A stretch of DNA of 64,000 bases from NCBI GenBank assembly GCA_010909165.1, contig MU008165.1, forward strand, positions 992,001-1,056,000, given 5' to 3'. The position numbers and the translations under genes were made by a program. Shown here piece by piece: positions 60,609 through 64,000 of the stretch. Each line of letters begins with the position of its first letter. Within the stretch, counting starts at the first letter, position 1. A model generated the notes under the pieces. That model was not told the DNA's origin, did not search any database, and saw nothing but the letters and a program-made list of their open reading frames with translations. Origin of the DNA: Anthoceros angustus (lineage: Eukaryota > Streptophyta > Anthocerotopsida > Anthocerotales > Anthocerotaceae).

Positions 60609-63600
60609 GTACTCGGTGTGCAGATTCATTATCCTTCATTCACTGGATGCACTGACTCGGATGTTGAGGGAGAGTTGCAGCGAGAACTAGATGCAATCAG
60701 TGTTGGCGAACATGCAGCTGACGAAGGTGTGCAATCTCCTTCTCAGTTTCAAGGATCGTCCTTTTTCAGTAGGGTTTTCAGAAATTTCGGCCAATTTTGA
60801 ACCTCGTTGCAACGCCCTTGCTATGTGTTTCTTTCATGTCCGCGCTAGCAAAACACTGGGGCCAAAAATGCCGATCCCCAAAAGCAAATGCTGATAAGGT
60901 TGGATGCTGATGGTAACACTCAGCTGTTTGGGATCTAGCAGACAATACTACGGATGATGAGGACAGCGGGCGCCCCAAATTGGAGAAAAAGGAGGAAGAG
61001 GAGATGCTTGAAGAGGATACTTTGGCATCTCTTCAAGGTTTGCTCTCAAGGTGGCATCGACAAGAGCAAAAGCTAGAAACATTTCACAAGTCACTGGATG
61101 AGATTGATTCATGGACAAGCGGGGGGGGGAATCTGGGTCCAACCATGGGAGAAACGGCATCTGAAGATGTCGCGTCAAGGACTATGGCGTCTATGAGCTT
61201 CACGGGGTCTACAGACACTGCCGCAACATCTGAGGGGCAGGCCGTGCTCCAAGAGATGTGTTTATCCAGCAAGTCTGAACGTTCCGTGCTTTCTGGGAAT
61301 CAGCAAATGGACCAGAGTAAACGGGACGAGATCGGACATGTGCCCGCAAATGTTGCTCTCAGTTCGAGCTTACCGCTTGGTTTTCAGGAGTATGAACTGC
61401 CCAATGTAGCACCAGACACAGAAAGAGCTGAAGTAATGCAGGAATACAGGGCTGCTGGATTGGAAAGGTCCAGACAGAGAGAAATCAAACAGCAGGCTCA
61501 GAGCGAGGATGCTTATAGAACTTTGGCAATGCTAGAGAAGAAGAAGAAGGCAAGATTGGAGCCCTGGATTCACCTTGGTCAATACATGCATGAGCGTTGC
61601 ATTTTATGTTCTCAGTTTCATCTTTGGATCTTGTACTCAGTGTTGAGTTCTGTTCTCATCGTGAGCTGTTGTCCATACTTTCTGATTATCTGAAATTTGC
61701 ATGAAGATCCTGCAAGATGAGCAAACAAACAAGATGGCTGCACTTGAAAAGGAGACGACGCTCGCAACAAGGTGAAGTCGGCTGGCATTTGGGAAATGAG
61801 TTTTGGAGAGGTTGCCCATGGAAGTATTTTGGTTAAATACCTTGCCCAGCATTTAGGGATCTTCTCTGAAGAGCTGTATTCTGGATGAAGTCAGGTTGTT
61901 TGAGGAGGAGCAGTTGCAAGCAGAGAAGATGTTTCAGACTGAACAAGAGGAGATGGAATGCAAATGTAAGGCACTTCAGGATAGGGCAATGACTATCAAA
62001 CTTAAGGAGCAAGAAGTGGTACATGCTTATATAAGTCCATGTGGACTACTACTGAAGCCACGAACAAGCTTGTTCTGAAGTACGGTGTAACAGAGTGTGT
62101 GACATCCCCTGGTATTGTTGCAGGAAAGGAGAAGATTGGAGTATAAGGCAGCTCAAGACCTAAAACGTTTCAACGAGGTGAGTTGTGCATGTGAGAAATT
62201 TGCAATGGCTGCCGAAGCCTTCTGTTGGCCATCACGTGCTGATATCTTCATTGTTGGTCAGGCTCGCCGGTACTTTGCAGGGAAGAAGATACTTCAGGCC
62301 TTCAAAAAGCGTCAGTCATTTATACAGAGTTGTTGCATGCGCATTCAAGCACTGGCCAGGCGATATCTCTTTCGCAAAAGACTGAAGGGGTTAGAAAACA
62401 AACAGGTGAGAGATGAGAATCCACATTTCCTGGGAGCCGTTCAACACAGACATATGTTCCTTTCAGACAAGTGTCCTAATAGAATGTTGCTGCAGGAGAT
62501 ACAAACCCCTGGGTCAATTACTGTGCAAGGTGCTCCTTTGACTTGTGCTTGTCACATAGAGGTTGCAGAAGAAAGCGGAATGCTGAACGACCGTGCTGTG
62601 CCTGCGGGCACAGCAGACAGTTGCTCAAAACTGCATAAACTACGACATCTACTAAAAAGGGCTTTGATTGTTGCTAGGAACACTGGCACACTTGGGCAGC
62701 CTTCTAAGGCTGGACTTTCTGCAAAGAGTGGGGTGCTGGCTAAACTTGACACTGCAAGTAGAGATGATTTTGAGATGGAAAATGATGGCAAACTGCAGTT
62801 GTGTTCAGATAGAGATAGGCTTATCCATTGGCTGAAGCAGTTTGCGGATGGCTGGGATGTTGCACGAGTTGAAGCAAACAGAAAGATTGGTGAAGCCAAA
62901 AGCTTAGGATTGCTCACAGTAGCTATGGGCATACAGTCTGCTATGTCAGATAGGGAAAAGTCTGTGGTTCTTAATCTGGAAAGGTGTGTCAAGCAGGGTT
63001 CCCGACATGCTATCCAGATGTGGAGAACGAAGGCCAAAATGCTGGGTTTGGATCAGGCGCTGATCCAGTCAAGCAGACTATTTGAAGAGCGTCTGGAGAG
63101 AACTAAGCAGGAGTTGCCAAGCCTTGCTTTGACAGGATCAAGGCAGGACTACATGGTTGCCATCTGTCGTGCTCAATCATTGGGTATGGGTTTTGAAGTT
63201 GAACAAGCTGCAAGAACAGTAAGGAAGAGGGCACTTCAGGTAGTCAAAGTTGCTAAGCTTATGGCCTCTGCTTCGAGTCCTGGTGTCACAAATAGTTTGC
63301 GAAAATGGGCGCTACTGGAGAATACCGCTGCTCTCCTTGGGATGGGAGCAAGCGTGCTGGATTACGTCAAGAAATTTGCTTCTGAGATTAGCATGAGCAA
63401 CGCTGTAACATTTTGTGTGAAATTGAAAACAGATGACCATGAAACGATGCCAAGGATGGTGATAGGGCACAACCCTCATGCTGGGTTAGGTGGTGGTGAT
63501 GCTCAAATGTCATACCACAACTTGGAGCATGCTTTAAACAGCTTTGGTGCTTTGAACAACTATGATCTCCATCCATGGCGGTTGGGTGACCGAAATGGCA

Positions 63601-64000
63601 GTTTGCCAATCTGGTCCTTCGAGCAGAACTGGCAGGAAATTGATATGCTACGGGGGAGATGGCAGGAGCATATGGTGGCCAGTCGAGTTTGTAAACCAGC
63701 TGGCCTGGGTTCTGCTGTCACAGAAACTGATTGGTCAGACAGGTCGGTAAGCACAGATCCACTGGAAATCGAAGATGCTGCTGGCATGCCGCCTGTCAAT
63801 GCCAGAAACAGATTTTGTGACAGAATGCGGCAGTCAGTAGAGTTCACCTCAACAGGGAAGGTAGACATGCCTTGTCATGATATTAGTGAAAGGGTTACAT
63901 GCACAAAAGGGGAAGACGGAGCAGAGGAGGACCTAGTATTGGAAGTGGATGAAGAAAGTGAGGATGACGAGAAAAGAGATTTGGAGGGTTGCCAAATGCG
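60609..64000 (+). CDS. Coiled-coil IQ-motif protein, LRRIQ1-like, 5' part
   Basis: The first visible exon (from 60609 or 60624 to 60726) encodes DSDVEGELQRELDAISV. It joins in phase to the exon starting at 60943 (DNTTDDEDSGRPKLEKK). Charged coiled-coil exons follow (to about 61560, then about 61706-62178). A calmodulin-binding IQ motif is encoded at about 62340-62385 (RIQALARRYLFRKRL). The last visible exon runs open from about 62497 past the window edge and includes LIHWLKQFADGWDVARVE and an acidic stretch near the end. An acidic EL-helix, coiled coil, then IQ order resembles leucine-rich-repeat and IQ protein LRRIQ1, a probable ciliary protein. No leucine-rich repeats are in view. The start codon is not found. 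It could instead be another coiled-coil IQ protein. Confidence 0.55.

Overview
This window is nuclear DNA of a land plant. Spliced genes with many short introns (roughly 75-150 bp, GT...AG), Ty1/copia retroelements, an AT-hook/PPC regulator, a MATE transporter and a root-cap-domain secreted protein all point to plants. A coiled-coil IQ protein that resembles ciliary proteins suggests a seed-free plant with swimming sperm (lycophyte, moss, liverwort or fern). That placement is inference; no species is claimed.

Layout. 1-9.1 kb: an unrecognised gene or gene relic split by a Ty1/copia element at 748-8778, with 270/267-bp LTRs and a perfect 5-bp target duplication. 9.1-17.9 kb: TE-rich DNA. It holds a duplicated GC-rich patch, a second broken copia (about 10.2-13.9 kb), a possible LTR carrying a 29-bp minisatellite, a 109-bp tandem repeat, and the RNase H end and LTR-like tail of a third copia. 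17.99-28.87 kb: a large, apparently intact U3 snoRNP gene (UTP10/HEATR1), plus strand, with an estimated 35-40 exons. 28.9-36.0 kb: no gene supported, many short repeats. 36.0-42.8 kb: an AT-rich block with a decayed LINE fragment. 42.8-47.1 kb: GC-rich, microsatellite-dense DNA upstream of an AHL gene (47.13-48.18 kb), which carries one frameshift. 48.2-52.2 kb: noncoding, ending in a second AT-rich block. 52.23-57.06 kb: a secreted beta-helix/polyproline/root-cap protein, plus strand. 57.27-58.94 kb: an intronless MATE transporter, minus strand, convergent with it. 59.0-60.6 kb: no gene supported. 60.6-64.0 kb: the 5' part of an IQ/coiled-coil gene that runs off the window.

The host genes are functionally independent (ribosome biogenesis, transcription regulation, cell wall or extracellular matrix, transport, probable cilium), as usual in plant nuclear DNA. 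The least explained signal is the lesions separating duplicated copies inside the copia elements: most fall at CAG/CTG trinucleotides. Either a CHG-methylation-linked mutational process or a sequencing artefact at methylated CHG sites could cause this. Single-base frame losses in the AHL gene and the polyproline exon mean read-level errors must be considered throughout.
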